A stretch of DNA of 64,000 nt from Argonema galeatum A003/A1 (GTDB lineage: Bacteria > Cyanobacteriota > Cyanobacteriia > Cyanobacteriales > Aerosakkonemataceae). How positions within the stretch are numbered: position 1 is the stretch's first letter; the number at the start of each line of letters is the position of its first letter. Shown in pieces: positions 43,964 to 53,445 of this stretch. The stretch covers positions 142,493-206,492 of the forward strand of contig NZ_JAIQZM010000009.1 in NCBI RefSeq assembly GCF_023333595.1, written 5' to 3'. The notes below the pieces were generated by a model. It saw only the letters and a list, made by a program, of their open reading frames with translations. It was not told the origin of the DNA and did not search any database. The position numbers and the translations under genes are program-made.

Positions 43964-46900
43964 TCACAAGTTGCTATTCAAAAGAGTAAAATAAAAGGTT
44001 GACCCTTGATTTGGTGCCGATTCTACCCAGATAAGCCCGCCGTGACGTTCAACAATCTTTTGACAAATTGCTAAACCGATGCCAGTGCCAGAGTACTCCT
44101 TTTGGGTGTGCAGGCGCTGAAAAATCTGAAAGATGCGATCGCTCTGTTTGGGATCGATACCAATTCCATTATCACTCACAGAGAACAACCACGCATCCTC
44201 CTGAGCAGAGGCGCTGACATGAATCAGCGGCGGTTCCTCCCGACGGTACTTAATCCCATTACCGATTAAGTTTTGAAAAAGTTGCACCAGTTGAGAATTA
44301 TCTGCAATTACTACTGGCAGTTCGCTCTTTGTCACAGAAGCTTGACTTTTGCGGATGGTTGCTTGGAGATTGGCGCAAGCTTCCTCAAACACAAGATTGC
44401 AGTCACAAGGCTCAAAAGGCTTCTGACTCCTACCAACCCGCGAATACAAAAGCAAGTCGTCAATCAGCCTTTGCATTCGGATAACTCCGCTCACGATTTT
44501 GTCGATATAGTTATTGGCTTTGGCATCAAGTCGATCTTTGTAACGTTCTTCTAAAAGTTCAGCGTAGCTGGCAATAGTTCCTAAAGGCGCTTGCAAATCG
44601 TGGGAAGCGACATAAGCAAACTGTTCGAGTTCGGCATTAGAACGAGCGAGTTCTTGGGAGTAGCGGGTTTTGTTTTCTAGTAACTGAGCTTGATATAGAG
44701 CTATGCCTAATTGGTTGGCTAATTGTTGCAAAAGTTCAATTTCCAAATCCGTCCATTGCCTTGTTTCACCACATTGCTGAACGCAGAGCAAACCCCACAG
44801 TTTCACTGGTGCTTGAGATTGGTAATTCGCTGTCGATTCTGCATCTTGTGTGTCGTGCTTATAGGCCAAATTCACTTGATTGCGAACCAGAATAGGCACA
44901 ATTAGATTGGAGCGAATCTGATACCCCTGGAGAAAATCCAGATAGCAAGAGGTGAAGCCAGCCGATTCAACATCAGGACAAACGTGAATGCCCCCCTGCT
45001 GATATTTTTCAAAGTATTCATTGAATAAAGCCTCATCTTCTATCACCCGATACAGCATAATTGGAAAGCCGTAAACAACCGCTTCATTAACAACTTTTCC
45101 CCTCTGTTCTGGCAATAGACGAAAGAACAAAACGCGATCGGCATTGAGGGTAGTTTGAACTTGCGTGACGGTTGTTTGGAGAATTTCTTCAATTGACAAC
45201 GACTCGCGGATTTTCAGAGTCAGAGATGCTAATAATTGCTGGTATTGGGCTTGACGGAGTTTCTCTGCTACGGCTTGCGATCGTGTACAGTAGCTATAGA
45301 TCATTTCGCCGACGATTCGCAGCAGTTGAACATCTTCTTCGGACCAATCTTTGCGATTTTCTCCAAAATTTTCAAACCCGATAGTTCCCCAGGGTTGACC
45401 GGACTGGTTGTTGATGGGAACGGCCAGCACAGAGCAGACACCGAGCGACTTCAGCAGGTTTTTTTCAAGTTCCGCTGCTTCTGGGAGTGCATCAACATCG
45501 GAGATGACTGCATTTTCATTTTTTAGATATTTTTCCAGCCACCAAGGGAATAGAGAAGAGTCTACATTTTGAAAATTTTCTATCTGCGGTTGAGTTTGAC
45601 TGTCGCACCATTCATAGACCATATCAGCTATGGTGCTGTTGCCACGGAAACGGGTGAGATAGGTGTGATTGGCACCAACTGCGACTCCTAGAATTCCCAT
45701 GACTCGATCGATATCGGCAGCTTCGTTGATGGCAAGTTCTCTCGATACCTCCGCCAAAGCTGTTTCTAGCAGTAGCCGATATTGCAGTTGTTTTTCGGCG
45801 TGTTTGCGCTCTTGGATATCCTCAAGCGCAGTTATGAGATAGGTCATGGCCCCATCCCCGTCTAGCACTCCCGACACCGTTAGATTTCCCCATCGCAGGC
45901 GACGATCTTTGCGAATGTAGCGCTTTTCTAGGGAGTAGGTTTGAATCTTGCCAGTTAACACTTGACGATAATATCTGAGATCCATCTCTAGGTCGTCTGG
46001 GTGGGTGAGCTCTTGGAAAGTCTTCGACAACAGTTCTGACTCGGTGTATCCCAAAAAGTCGCAAAGCTTTTGGTTGACTCGGAGAAGCTGACCCGATGGT
46101 GCCGATATCGAACTCGCCACAGCTGCTTGCTCAAAGATTGCTCGGAAGCGTTGTTCGCTTTCTCGTAAAGCTTCTTCTGCCTGTTTGCGCTGGGTAATAT
46201 TAATGGCGATTCCCGCCAAGCGGTATATCTCTCCAGACTCGTTCCAGATGGGAAAAGTGCGATCGAGTATCCAGACCATTGAGCCATCGGGACGGATAAC
46301 GCGATATTCCTGCTCGATACCTTCGCCTTGGAACAGACGCTCCCTGGAATTTTGAATCTGCTGCTGGTCTTCTGGATGGACAGCAAAGAGCCAGCTATTT
46401 CTTTCTTGGTAGGCACTTTCGCAACTCCGACCCCAGATTTGTTCGTAAGCCGGATTGACGTAAAGAAGCTGGCTCATCTGGATATCTGCGATCCAGAAGC
46501 ATTCGCTAATGCAGTTAGCCATCTGGCGGAAGCGTTGTTCGCTTTCTCTAAGGGCCTTCTCTGCGATGATGCGTTCGCCAATCTCCTGTTCTAATAATTG
46601 ATTTTTTTCTTGCAGTTGCCGCATCACCGATCGCAATTTTAAATGTACATTAATACGGGCTAAAACTTCTTGTTTTAAAATAGGTTTTGTGATATAATCT
46701 ACTCCACCCACATTCAACCCTTTGACTTTATCCACCCCATCCGCAAGAGCCGTCATAAAAATTACCGGAATATCTTGAGTCTCTGGCTTAGCTTTCAAGC
46801 GGCGGCAAATTTCAAATCCGTCTATATTCGGCATCATTATATCTAGTAAAATCAAGTCTGGTAAAATTTTTTCCAGTTTTTTTAAGGCACTTTCTCCCGA

Positions 46901-47011
46901 CTTCGCTATCAAGACTTGAAAACCCTCTTCTTGCAAAAAATCGAACAGAATTTTGAGGTTAGTCGGTTGGTCGTCAACTATTAAAATTTTGGGGTGATTA
47001 GCTGTTTGCAT
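43964..47011 (-). CDS. REC-PAS-PAS-GAF-GAF histidine kinase
   Basis: The 1015-residue soluble protein contains REC (~8-122, ILIVDDQPTNLKIL and LILLDIMMP), two PAS/PAC repeats (~160-415, each ending ITQRKQAE-like), a GAF (~425-575), a second phytochrome-type GAF (~590-785), a DHp of the phytochrome type (FAYVASHDLQAPLGTIASYAELL) and an HATPase (DNGIGI, FQRLHTQKEYSGTGIGLAICQKIVE). The second GAF has Cys-Tyr at the chromophore position (FTSCYLDFL) but no DXCF motif, so bilin binding is uncertain. AAGGA lies 6 bases before the ATG, inside the overlapping upstream gene. Confidence 0.92.
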   Translation of the reverse strand: MQTANHPKILIVDDQPTNLKILFDFLQEEGFQVLIAKSGESALKKLEKILPDLILLDIMMPNIDGFEICRRLKAKPETQDIPVIFMTALADGVDKVKGLNVGGVDYITKPILKQEVLARINVHLKLRSVMRQLQEKNQLLEQEIGERIIAEKALRESEQRFRQMANCISECFWIADIQMSQLLYVNPAYEQIWGRSCESAYQERNSWLFAVHPEDQQQIQNSRERLFQGEGIEQEYRVIRPDGSMVWILDRTFPIWNESGEIYRLAGIAINITQRKQAEEALRESEQRFRAIFEQAAVASSISAPSGQLLRVNQKLCDFLGYTESELLSKTFQELTHPDDLEMDLRYYRQVLTGKIQTYSLEKRYIRKDRRLRWGNLTVSGVLDGDGAMTYLITALEDIQERKHAEKQLQYRLLLETALAEVSRELAINEAADIDRVMGILGVAVGANHTYLTRFRGNSTIADMVYEWCDSQTQPQIENFQNVDSSLFPWWLEKYLKNENAVISDVDALPEAAELEKNLLKSLGVCSVLAVPINNQSGQPWGTIGFENFGENRKDWSEEDVQLLRIVGEMIYSYCTRSQAVAEKLRQAQYQQLLASLTLKIRESLSIEEILQTTVTQVQTTLNADRVLFFRLLPEQRGKVVNEAVVYGFPIMLYRVIEDEALFNEYFEKYQQGGIHVCPDVESAGFTSCYLDFLQGYQIRSNLIVPILVRNQVNLAYKHDTQDAESTANYQSQAPVKLWGLLCVQQCGETRQWTDLEIELLQQLANQLGIALYQAQLLENKTRYSQELARSNAELEQFAYVASHDLQAPLGTIASYAELLEERYKDRLDAKANNYIDKIVSGVIRMQRLIDDLLLYSRVGRSQKPFEPCDCNLVFEEACANLQATIRKSQASVTKSELPVVIADNSQLVQLFQNLIGNGIKYRREEPPLIHVSASAQEDAWLFSVSDNGIGIDPKQSDRIFQIFQRLHTQKEYSGTGIGLAICQKIVERHGGLIWVESAPNQGSTFYFTLLNSNL

Positions 47012-47763
47012 CGGATTTCCTTAGATTGATCTACCGCTACTTGTTTAAAACTGACGATCAGGTCAGCAGCACGTCTGAGGTTAGCTAAAATCATAGTACT
47101 ACTTTCTATTGCCGTATCTAAAAATGTCTCCAAATCGGTGCGTTTCATTTGGTTGCTTTTGTAAATTCGGTAAAATTCTTTGGTATCTTCAGCTAATGTA
47201 GATGCCGCCGTTACGCTGATACCTACGGGAGTGTTAATTTCGTGAGCTACACCAGCAACCAAGTTGCCCAAAGCGGCCATTTTTTCAGACTCGATTAGAT
47301 GTTTTTGAGTGTCTTGGAGTTGTTGTAAAGTTTTTTCCAAAAGGTCATTTTTTGCTTTGATACTCTTTTGGAGATTTCGCAAAGTTAAGTGTGTTTCGAC
47401 CCGCACTAAAACTTCTTCAAATTGAAATGGTTTGGTAATGTAGTCTACTCCGCCAAGCGTAAAAGCTTTTACCTTATCTAAGACTTCATTAATAGCGCTG
47501 ATAAAAATAATAGGTACATCGCGAGTTCGTTCATCTGCTTTGAGATGTTCGCAAACCTGGTATCCATCCATGTTAGGCATGATGATGTCCAGCAAAATCA
47601 GATCTGGTGGGGCTGTCTGCGCCGATGATAGCGCCAGTTTGCCATTAATTGCTGGGCGGACTTTATATCCTTTTTGAGTCAACATATTGACTAAAAGTTG
47701 TAAGTTGGCAGTGGTATCATCAACCCTCTTTTTGAGTTGAAGCAACTGAGTCTGTCGGTTCAT
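46981..47763 (-). CDS. Truncated response regulator-kinase: REC and DHp without ATPase domain
   Basis: The 260-residue protein has a receiver (LILLDIIMPNMDGYQVCEHLKAD, KPFQFEEVLVRV) and a DHp domain (ALGNLVAGVAHEINTPVGISVTAA, ending AADLIVSFKQVAVDQS), then stops after nine residues that are read from the start of the next gene. The HATPase domain is missing. At the N-terminus the usual hydrophobic strand before DD is replaced by QLLQLKKRV, read from the 3' end of the upstream kinase gene in another frame. It overlaps the upstream gene by 44 bp and the downstream gene by 31 bp. Two deletions that fused neighbours would explain this. It may be non-functional or act only in phosphotransfer. Confidence 0.75.
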   Translation of the reverse strand: MNRQTQLLQLKKRVDDTTANLQLLVNMLTQKGYKVRPAINGKLALSSAQTAPPDLILLDIIMPNMDGYQVCEHLKADERTRDVPIIFISAINEVLDKVKAFTLGGVDYITKPFQFEEVLVRVETHLTLRNLQKSIKAKNDLLEKTLQQLQDTQKHLIESEKMAALGNLVAGVAHEINTPVGISVTAASTLAEDTKEFYRIYKSNQMKRTDLETFLDTAIESSTMILANLRRAADLIVSFKQVAVDQSKEIRCKQLITPKF

Positions 47764-49759
47764 CGTAGATATAATGCACGCCTAGATGTTTGTGCATGAC
47801 TTCAAAAATGTCTGCTTCGCGGAATGGTTTGCGTAAAAAATCATCGCAACCCGCTGAGAGGACAACAGCTTTTTCTTCCTCAAAAACGCTGGCAGTTAGG
47901 GCAATAATGGCGGTAGCCTGTCCTTTGGTGTGGGTTTTGATGTGCTTGGTGGCTTCGTAGCCATCCATCACCGGCATCCTCATGTCCATCCAGATTAAAT
48001 GCGGACGCCAACTCGACCAGATTTCGATCGCCTCAAGACCGTTGCTGGCTTCTTGGAGGTCAAAGCCAAGCGGCTGCAACATTTTATACAGCAGATGGCG
48101 ATTTTCCCATCGGTCATCTACAATCAGGATGCGATAGCTGGGTTGGTTGGGTTCTAAGGCAATGACTCGACGCGGAGACTGTTTGCTTTTGATGTCGGTG
48201 GCATCAACTTGCGCGATCGCAATGTCAAACTTGAAAATAGTACCTTTGCCCACCTCACTGCTGACAGTTATTTCACCCTTCATCAGTTTCACAAATTGGC
48301 GGCTAATCGCCAAGCCCAAACCAGTTCCCTGATGGCTGGTTTTGCCGGTTTTGGTCTGCACAAAAGCTTTAAAGAGGTTGTTTAGTTCCTCCGGGGCGAT
48401 ACCTGGGCCTGTGTCTTCCACTTCAAAAGTAAAAAGAAAAAAATCTGCCTTTTTACTTTTTACTTTTAAAGACACACCCCCAAAATCAGTAAATTTAATC
48501 GCATTATTAAGCAGGTTAATCAAGACTTGACGTAACTTGACTTCATCGGTTCGCAGGTATTGTGGGACAGTCGGCGATCGCTCGAATATCAACTGCAAAT
48601 CTTTATCCTCTGCTTTGAGACGAAACATATCTTCTAGATCCTCAAGCAGGCAATAAAGGTCAAAATTTTCTTCATTAAGCGTAATGCGACCGGCTTCAAT
48701 TTTAGATAATTCTAGCACTTGATTGATTAGCCTAAGCAGGTGTTCCCCGCTGCGGCTAATAATGCCGAGATTTTGCTCTTGTTCTAGAGTCAAGCTTCCG
48801 GCGCTGTTCATCAATTGTGCAAAGCCAAGAATGGCGTTGAGCGGCGTTCTCAATTCGTGGCTCATATTGGCTAAAAATTCGCTTTTAGCTTGGTTGGCAG
48901 CATCGGCAGCTGACTTGGCTTTTTGTAACTGGGCAGTGCGTTCGTTGACTTTTTTTTCTAGTTCGGAATTGGCATTTTCTAAAGCGGCAAAGGACTCTTT
49001 TAACTGAATAGCCATCTGGTTAAAAGCGCGAGTCAGATTTCCCAGTTCATCGCTGCGTTCTACCTCTAATGTATCCTCTAATTTTCCCTCATACAGAGCT
49101 GTAGCGGCAGCATTTAAGCGCCGAATTGGTTGTGTTACCCAGCGATCTGTAATAATGCCAACAAATGTAGCTACAATTAAGGCTACTAGGCACAGCATAA
49201 TTGTAGTTCTGGTGTTAGCGTTGATTTGCTCCATGAAGTCGGATTCTGGTACGATCGCGACAATCAACCAATTAAGACCTCGACTATCGTGGAATGGCAA
49301 AACTTGCACAAATTGGCGCTTGCCATCAAGCATGAAATAAAGTTGTTGCGTGCTGTCAATTTTACTGAAATTACCAAAGCGCGAGCTTAAATATTTGGCT
49401 GTGAATCGGACTAATTGATTACTGCTATCTGTTGCCAAAAGCCGTTTTTGATCTTTAATGGTAGAGCTTTTAATATAAGCTTTTTCTTTGTTTGAGTTCG
49501 CGACCAGCGACCCATCACGCTCTATAATAAAGACTTGTCCTGAACGACTTATTTCAATGGTTCTCAGGAATTTACTTATTTCGTCAATAGTACGGATAAC
49601 ATAAGTTACTCCCAGCAGCTTACCAGTCTTTTCCTCATAGATTGGTTCCGCAAGAGCTAACAGCAACTCTCCAGTGTAAATGTGTGGTATAGATGGAAGT
49701 CCAAGCCGAACCTTTTGCTTGCACCGCCACTTGATACCAGGGTCGCTGCCGAGAATCAA
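47720..49759 (-). CDS. Hybrid histidine kinase, C-terminal part of a frameshifted Cache kinase
   Basis: From about residue 28 (GELLLALAEPIYEEKTGKLLGV) the text is the second half of a periplasmic dCache sensor domain. It is followed by a membrane helix (TIMLCLVALIVATFVGII, ~188-206), HAMP, coiled coil, DHp ([23 protein letters not shown]), HATPase (EVEDTGPGI, TGLGLAISRQFVKLM) and REC (ILIVDDRWENRHLL, IWMDMRMP). The first ~27 residues are out-of-frame text, so the annotated start is artificial. The N-terminal part is encoded at 49635-50273 in another frame; one base near 49680-49690 separates the two. The loop before FEVEDTG (KSKKADFFLF) is repeat-derived. Confidence 0.85.
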   Translation of the reverse strand: MILGSDPGIKWRCKQKVRLGLPSIPHIYTGELLLALAEPIYEEKTGKLLGVTYVIRTIDEISKFLRTIEISRSGQVFIIERDGSLVANSNKEKAYIKSSTIKDQKRLLATDSSNQLVRFTAKYLSSRFGNFSKIDSTQQLYFMLDGKRQFVQVLPFHDSRGLNWLIVAIVPESDFMEQINANTRTTIMLCLVALIVATFVGIITDRWVTQPIRRLNAAATALYEGKLEDTLEVERSDELGNLTRAFNQMAIQLKESFAALENANSELEKKVNERTAQLQKAKSAADAANQAKSEFLANMSHELRTPLNAILGFAQLMNSAGSLTLEQEQNLGIISRSGEHLLRLINQVLELSKIEAGRITLNEENFDLYCLLEDLEDMFRLKAEDKDLQLIFERSPTVPQYLRTDEVKLRQVLINLLNNAIKFTDFGGVSLKVKSKKADFFLFTFEVEDTGPGIAPEELNNLFKAFVQTKTGKTSHQGTGLGLAISRQFVKLMKGEITVSSEVGKGTIFKFDIAIAQVDATDIKSKQSPRRVIALEPNQPSYRILIVDDRWENRHLLYKMLQPLGFDLQEASNGLEAIEIWSSWRPHLIWMDMRMPVMDGYEATKHIKTHTKGQATAIIALTASVFEEEKAVVLSAGCDDFLRKPFREADIFEVMHKHLGVHYIYDEPTDSVASTQKEG

Positions 49760-50273
49760 AATAATTGGAAATGCTAATGACTTTAGTTGGATTACCTCGA
49801 TCGTCTATGGTATATGTAGTATATGGCCCCCCGCCATCTTTCGCTGCTCGAATTACAAAAGTACCATCGCCAAGACGTTCAACAGCCCTATGTCCTCCTA
49901 ATGCCGTACCAAATCCGATTATAGTCATGGGAGACCAAGAACTTAGCTGGGTTTCGTCCCATAATTGACGTTCCTGGCTAGTAAAATCGTTGAAACGCCA
50001 AAAACCGCGCCCAAATGCTCTGCTATTGCTTTTATTGATCGAATTTGGTACTTCTAGGTAAGTTTTGATTTTGTCTGCAACACGAGCATTAATTCCGCTT
50101 TGCAACTTGGTGACAAGATCGCTGACTGCCTCTTGTCCGTTTCTAAATGAGAGATATCCCGTCAATCCCACGGCGGCAAAGATTTGCAGCATAAAGGGGA
50201 CAATCAGGACGGTGCGGAGGGGGACTTTTCCAGAAATTTTGGCAACTAAGCGATTGAGAGATTTGATGGACAT
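49635..50273 (-). CDS. N-terminal part of the frameshifted Cache kinase
   Basis: The first ~185 residues carry an N-terminal membrane helix (TVLIVPFMLQIFAAVGLTGYLSF, ~21-43) and the first half of a dCache domain, ending in the family text RQRPWYQVAVQAKGSAWTSIYT. After that the frame runs into about 17 unrelated residues and stops. Skipping one base after the Thr codon joins it to GELLLALAEP of the 47720-49759 frame. It is thus one gene of ~840 codons broken by a frameshift, from mutation, sequencing error or, less likely, programmed shifting. Confidence 0.82.
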   Translation of the reverse strand: MSIKSLNRLVAKISGKVPLRTVLIVPFMLQIFAAVGLTGYLSFRNGQEAVSDLVTKLQSGINARVADKIKTYLEVPNSINKSNSRAFGRGFWRFNDFTSQERQLWDETQLSSWSPMTIIGFGTALGGHRAVERLGDGTFVIRAAKDGGGPYTTYTIDDRGNPTKVISISNYFDSRQRPWYQVAVQAKGSAWTSIYTTHLHWRVAVSSCGTNL

Positions 50274-50476
50274 AGGGCCGATCGTTCTGGTTTTTTTATA
50301 ATTATTAATTATTTAATATCTCGAATACATAAGATTCGATCGGCGATTTATGAATGTTATTATAGCATTTTACCTATAATTTGACAAGATGGCGATCGCC
50401 CTCACGATTGACTGCTATAATTGGATTTCAAATATACCTTTTGAAAATTCTAAGTGTAAATTATCACCAGATTAGT

Positions 50477-53419
50477 ATGAACAGCCTTCCAGACGAGTCA
50501 AAGAATTACAATATTCTAATTGTTGATGATACCCTGCATAACTTGCGCCTGCTATCAAATATACTAACCGATCGAGGCTATAGAGTCCGATGCGTACCCA
50601 AAGGAACGATGGCTCTGTCCACAGCCCGGTTGTGTCCGCCAGACTTGATTTTGCTAGATATAATGATGCCTGAAATGGATGGCTATGAAGTCGGCAAGCG
50701 GCTAAAAGCAGATGAACTAACTCGCGATATACCCATTATTTTTATTAGTGCTTTGTATGAAGCGCTAGATAAAGTGAAAGCTTTTGCTATTGGCGGAGTA
50801 GACTATATCACCAAACCGTTTCAAGTTGAAGAGGTTTTGGCTCGCGTCGAAAATCAATTCCGCTTGCAGAAGCTGCAAAAACAACTTGCAGAGCAAAACG
50901 CACTGCTGCAACAAGAAATTCGGGTGCGCCGGGAGGCAGAAATGGCCTTGCGGCAGCAATTAAAGCGATCGCAGCTCGTGGGGGCAATTCTGGAACGCAT
51001 TCGTTCCTCTCTCAATCTGGAGGAAGTCCTCACAACTGCTGTGCGGGAAGTGCGAGAGTTTTTGTCAACTGACCGGACAATCATTTATCGCTTTAACCCC
51101 GATTGGAGTGGGGTTGTAGCTGTCGAGTCGGTAGGCGAGGGGTGGACATCTACTTTGGCAACTGAGATTAAAGACAATTGCTTTATCAACACCTATGTCC
51201 CCCTATATCAGCAAGGTCGCATCGCAGCGATCGCAGATATTCAAAAATCCGATCTCGATCCGTGCCACTTAGATCTGCTCAGTACATTTGAGGTGAAAGC
51301 TAACCTAGTAGTCCCCATCCTGTATGCGGAAGAAACAATCGTAAATTCAAAATCCTTTATCCAAAATCGGTTATGGGGACTGCTAATTGCCCACAACTGT
51401 CAAGGCGAAAGGGAGTGGCACTTATCAGAGATAGAATCCCTCCAACAGTTATGCGTGCAACTGGCGATCGCCATCCAGCAATGCACCCTGTTTGAACAAG
51501 CCAAAACTGAAATTGCCGATCGCAAACAGGCAGAAGAAAAACTGCGGCAAAGCGAACAGCGTTTTCGCGATGTGTCCGAAGCAGTGGGAGAATATCTCTG
51601 GGAAATGGATATCAACGCCATCTACACCTTCGTTACCGATCGAGTCAAATCGATTAAAAAATATGCACCGCCACAATTAATCGGACGTGCGCCGCTTGAA
51701 TTCATGCCTCAAGAAGACAAAGAAAAAGTTGACAATATATTGCGCGACGCCGCTAGAACAAAAAGCACCTTTAAAGTAGAACACCGTCATATCACCCCCA
51801 GAGGGAAGATAATTTGGGAAGAAATAAGTGGAATTCCACTGTTGGACTGTAACAGTAATGTTGTCGGTTTCCGTGGTGCTGGACTAAACATCACAGAGCG
51901 CAAGCAGGCAGAAGAAGTACTGCAAAAAGCCAAAGAAGCTGCCGATGCCGCCAATCGCGCCAAGAGCGAATTCCTCGCCAATATGAGCCACGAATTGCGG
52001 ACGCCACTGAATGCTATCCTGGGCTTTACGCAAATAATGAACCGCGATTCATCCCTCAACTCAGAGCAGCAAGAACATCTGAGAATCATCAATCGCAGTG
52101 GCGAGCATTTGCTATCATTAATCAACGACATTTTAGAAATGTCCAAAATAGAAGCTGGCAGGACAACCTTAAATGAAAAAACCTTTGACTTAATTCGCCT
52201 GCTTAACATCCTGTCAGAAATGTTGCAATTGAAAGCCTCAAATAAAGGCTTAAAACTCCTAATTGAATATGCCCCAGACCTTCCTCAATATGTGCGAACC
52301 GACGAAATTAAATTGCGACAAGTTTTGATTAACCTGTTGGGGAATGCCATCAAATTTACCGAAGCAGGTAGTGTAACGCTTCGCGTGTCATTGGTCATTA
52401 GTCCTTCGTCATTAGTAAAAGAATTTGCACAAATGACCGATGACAAAGGACAAATAACAATTTTGTTTGAAGTAGAAGATACTGGCTTCGGTATTGCCCC
52501 AGAAGAGATAAACAAGTTATTTCAAGCCTTTGGACAAACAGAAACTGGTCGAAAGTCTCAACAAGGAACTGGATTGGGTTTAGCCATCAGCCAAAAATTT
52601 GTGCAACTTATGGGAGGAGATATCACTGTTAGCAGTGTAGTGGGTATAGGAACAAAATTTACATTTAATATCCAGAGCGGTTTAGCTCAATTCCACGAAG
52701 TTCAGACGATTCAGGAAACCCGCAAGGTAATTGGCTTAGCGCTCAACCAACCTGAATATCGCATCTTGGTAGTTGAAGATGTCAAAGTCAGCCGCATCCT
52801 ATTAGTCAAACTGCTGGCGTCGGTTGGCTTCTTCGTGCGCGAAGCCGCCAACGGTTATGAAGCAATTTCCCTGTGGTCAAGCTGGTCACCCCACCTAATT
52901 TTTATGGATATGCAGATGCCGAGTATGGACGGATATGAAGCCACCAAACGTATCAAAGCGCAATCGAAAGGTCAGGCGACACCGATTGTCGCCCTAACTA
53001 CCAGTGCTTTTGAAGAGCAACGAAGGTCTGTTTTATCAGCAGGCTGCGATGACTTCATCCGCAAGCCTTTCCGAGAGGAGATAATCTTTGAAAAGATAGC
53101 TCAATATCTAGGGGTACGGTATCTTTATGAAGAGTCTTTGTCAGACAAAAAGCAGATTGCAGAAGACCAAACAGCAGATTTATCCTACCTTTCAGGAAGT
53201 TCGCCCTACATCCTCGCTGTTTCATCCTTCCAAGATATGTCTGCTGAGTGGGTCGCGGCTTTACATCAAGCTGCGATCGAGGCAGATGGCGAGTTTATTT
53301 TCAGCCTTGCCGAGCAAATTACAAATTCAAATGCTATGCTGTTTAAGGCTTTGACGGATTTGGTTAATAGCTTTCAATTTGAAAAAATTACCGATGTAAC
53401 AGAACAAATTATCAAATAA
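50477..53419 (+). CDS. REC-CBCR GAF-PAS-HK-REC hybrid kinase (predicted photosensor)
   Basis: Numbered from ATG 50477, the 980-residue protein has REC (~10-125), GAF (~155-340), PAS (~352-478), DHp (His505 in [15 protein letters not shown]), HATPase (~610-735) and REC (~760-880), then a helical tail. The GAF carries Asp-Asn-Cys235-Phe and Cys263-His264, the same 28-residue spacing as in DXCF cyanobacteriochromes, so covalent bilin binding is predicted. A repeat-derived loop (SLVISPSSLVKEFAQMTDD) interrupts the HATPase before FEVEDTG. The frame is open back to 50381, but the family starts near the chosen ATG. It is divergent from the frameshifted Cache kinase. Confidence 0.92.
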   Translation: MNSLPDESKNYNILIVDDTLHNLRLLSNILTDRGYRVRCVPKGTMALSTARLCPPDLILLDIMMPEMDGYEVGKRLKADELTRDIPIIFISALYEALDKVKAFAIGGVDYITKPFQVEEVLARVENQFRLQKLQKQLAEQNALLQQEIRVRREAEMALRQQLKRSQLVGAILERIRSSLNLEEVLTTAVREVREFLSTDRTIIYRFNPDWSGVVAVESVGEGWTSTLATEIKDNCFINTYVPLYQQGRIAAIADIQKSDLDPCHLDLLSTFEVKANLVVPILYAEETIVNSKSFIQNRLWGLLIAHNCQGEREWHLSEIESLQQLCVQLAIAIQQCTLFEQAKTEIADRKQAEEKLRQSEQRFRDVSEAVGEYLWEMDINAIYTFVTDRVKSIKKYAPPQLIGRAPLEFMPQEDKEKVDNILRDAARTKSTFKVEHRHITPRGKIIWEEISGIPLLDCNSNVVGFRGAGLNITERKQAEEVLQKAKEAADAANRAKSEFLANMSHELRTPLNAILGFTQIMNRDSSLNSEQQEHLRIINRSGEHLLSLINDILEMSKIEAGRTTLNEKTFDLIRLLNILSEMLQLKASNKGLKLLIEYAPDLPQYVRTDEIKLRQVLINLLGNAIKFTEAGSVTLRVSLVISPSSLVKEFAQMTDDKGQITILFEVEDTGFGIAPEEINKLFQAFGQTETGRKSQQGTGLGLAISQKFVQLMGGDITVSSVVGIGTKFTFNIQSGLAQFHEVQTIQETRKVIGLALNQPEYRILVVEDVKVSRILLVKLLASVGFFVREAANGYEAISLWSSWSPHLIFMDMQMPSMDGYEATKRIKAQSKGQATPIVALTTSAFEEQRRSVLSAGCDDFIRKPFREEIIFEKIAQYLGVRYLYEESLSDKKQIAEDQTADLSYLSGSSPYILAVSSFQDMSAEWVAALHQAAIEADGEFIFSLAEQITNSNAMLFKALTDLVNSFQFEKITDVTEQIIK

Positions 53420-53445
53420 ATAACAGGTAAAAGGTATATCATAAA

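Noticed and set aside
49635..49759. Programmed frameshifting in the Cache kinase
   Set aside because: No slippery sequence or downstream structure stands out; mutation or sequencing error is simpler.
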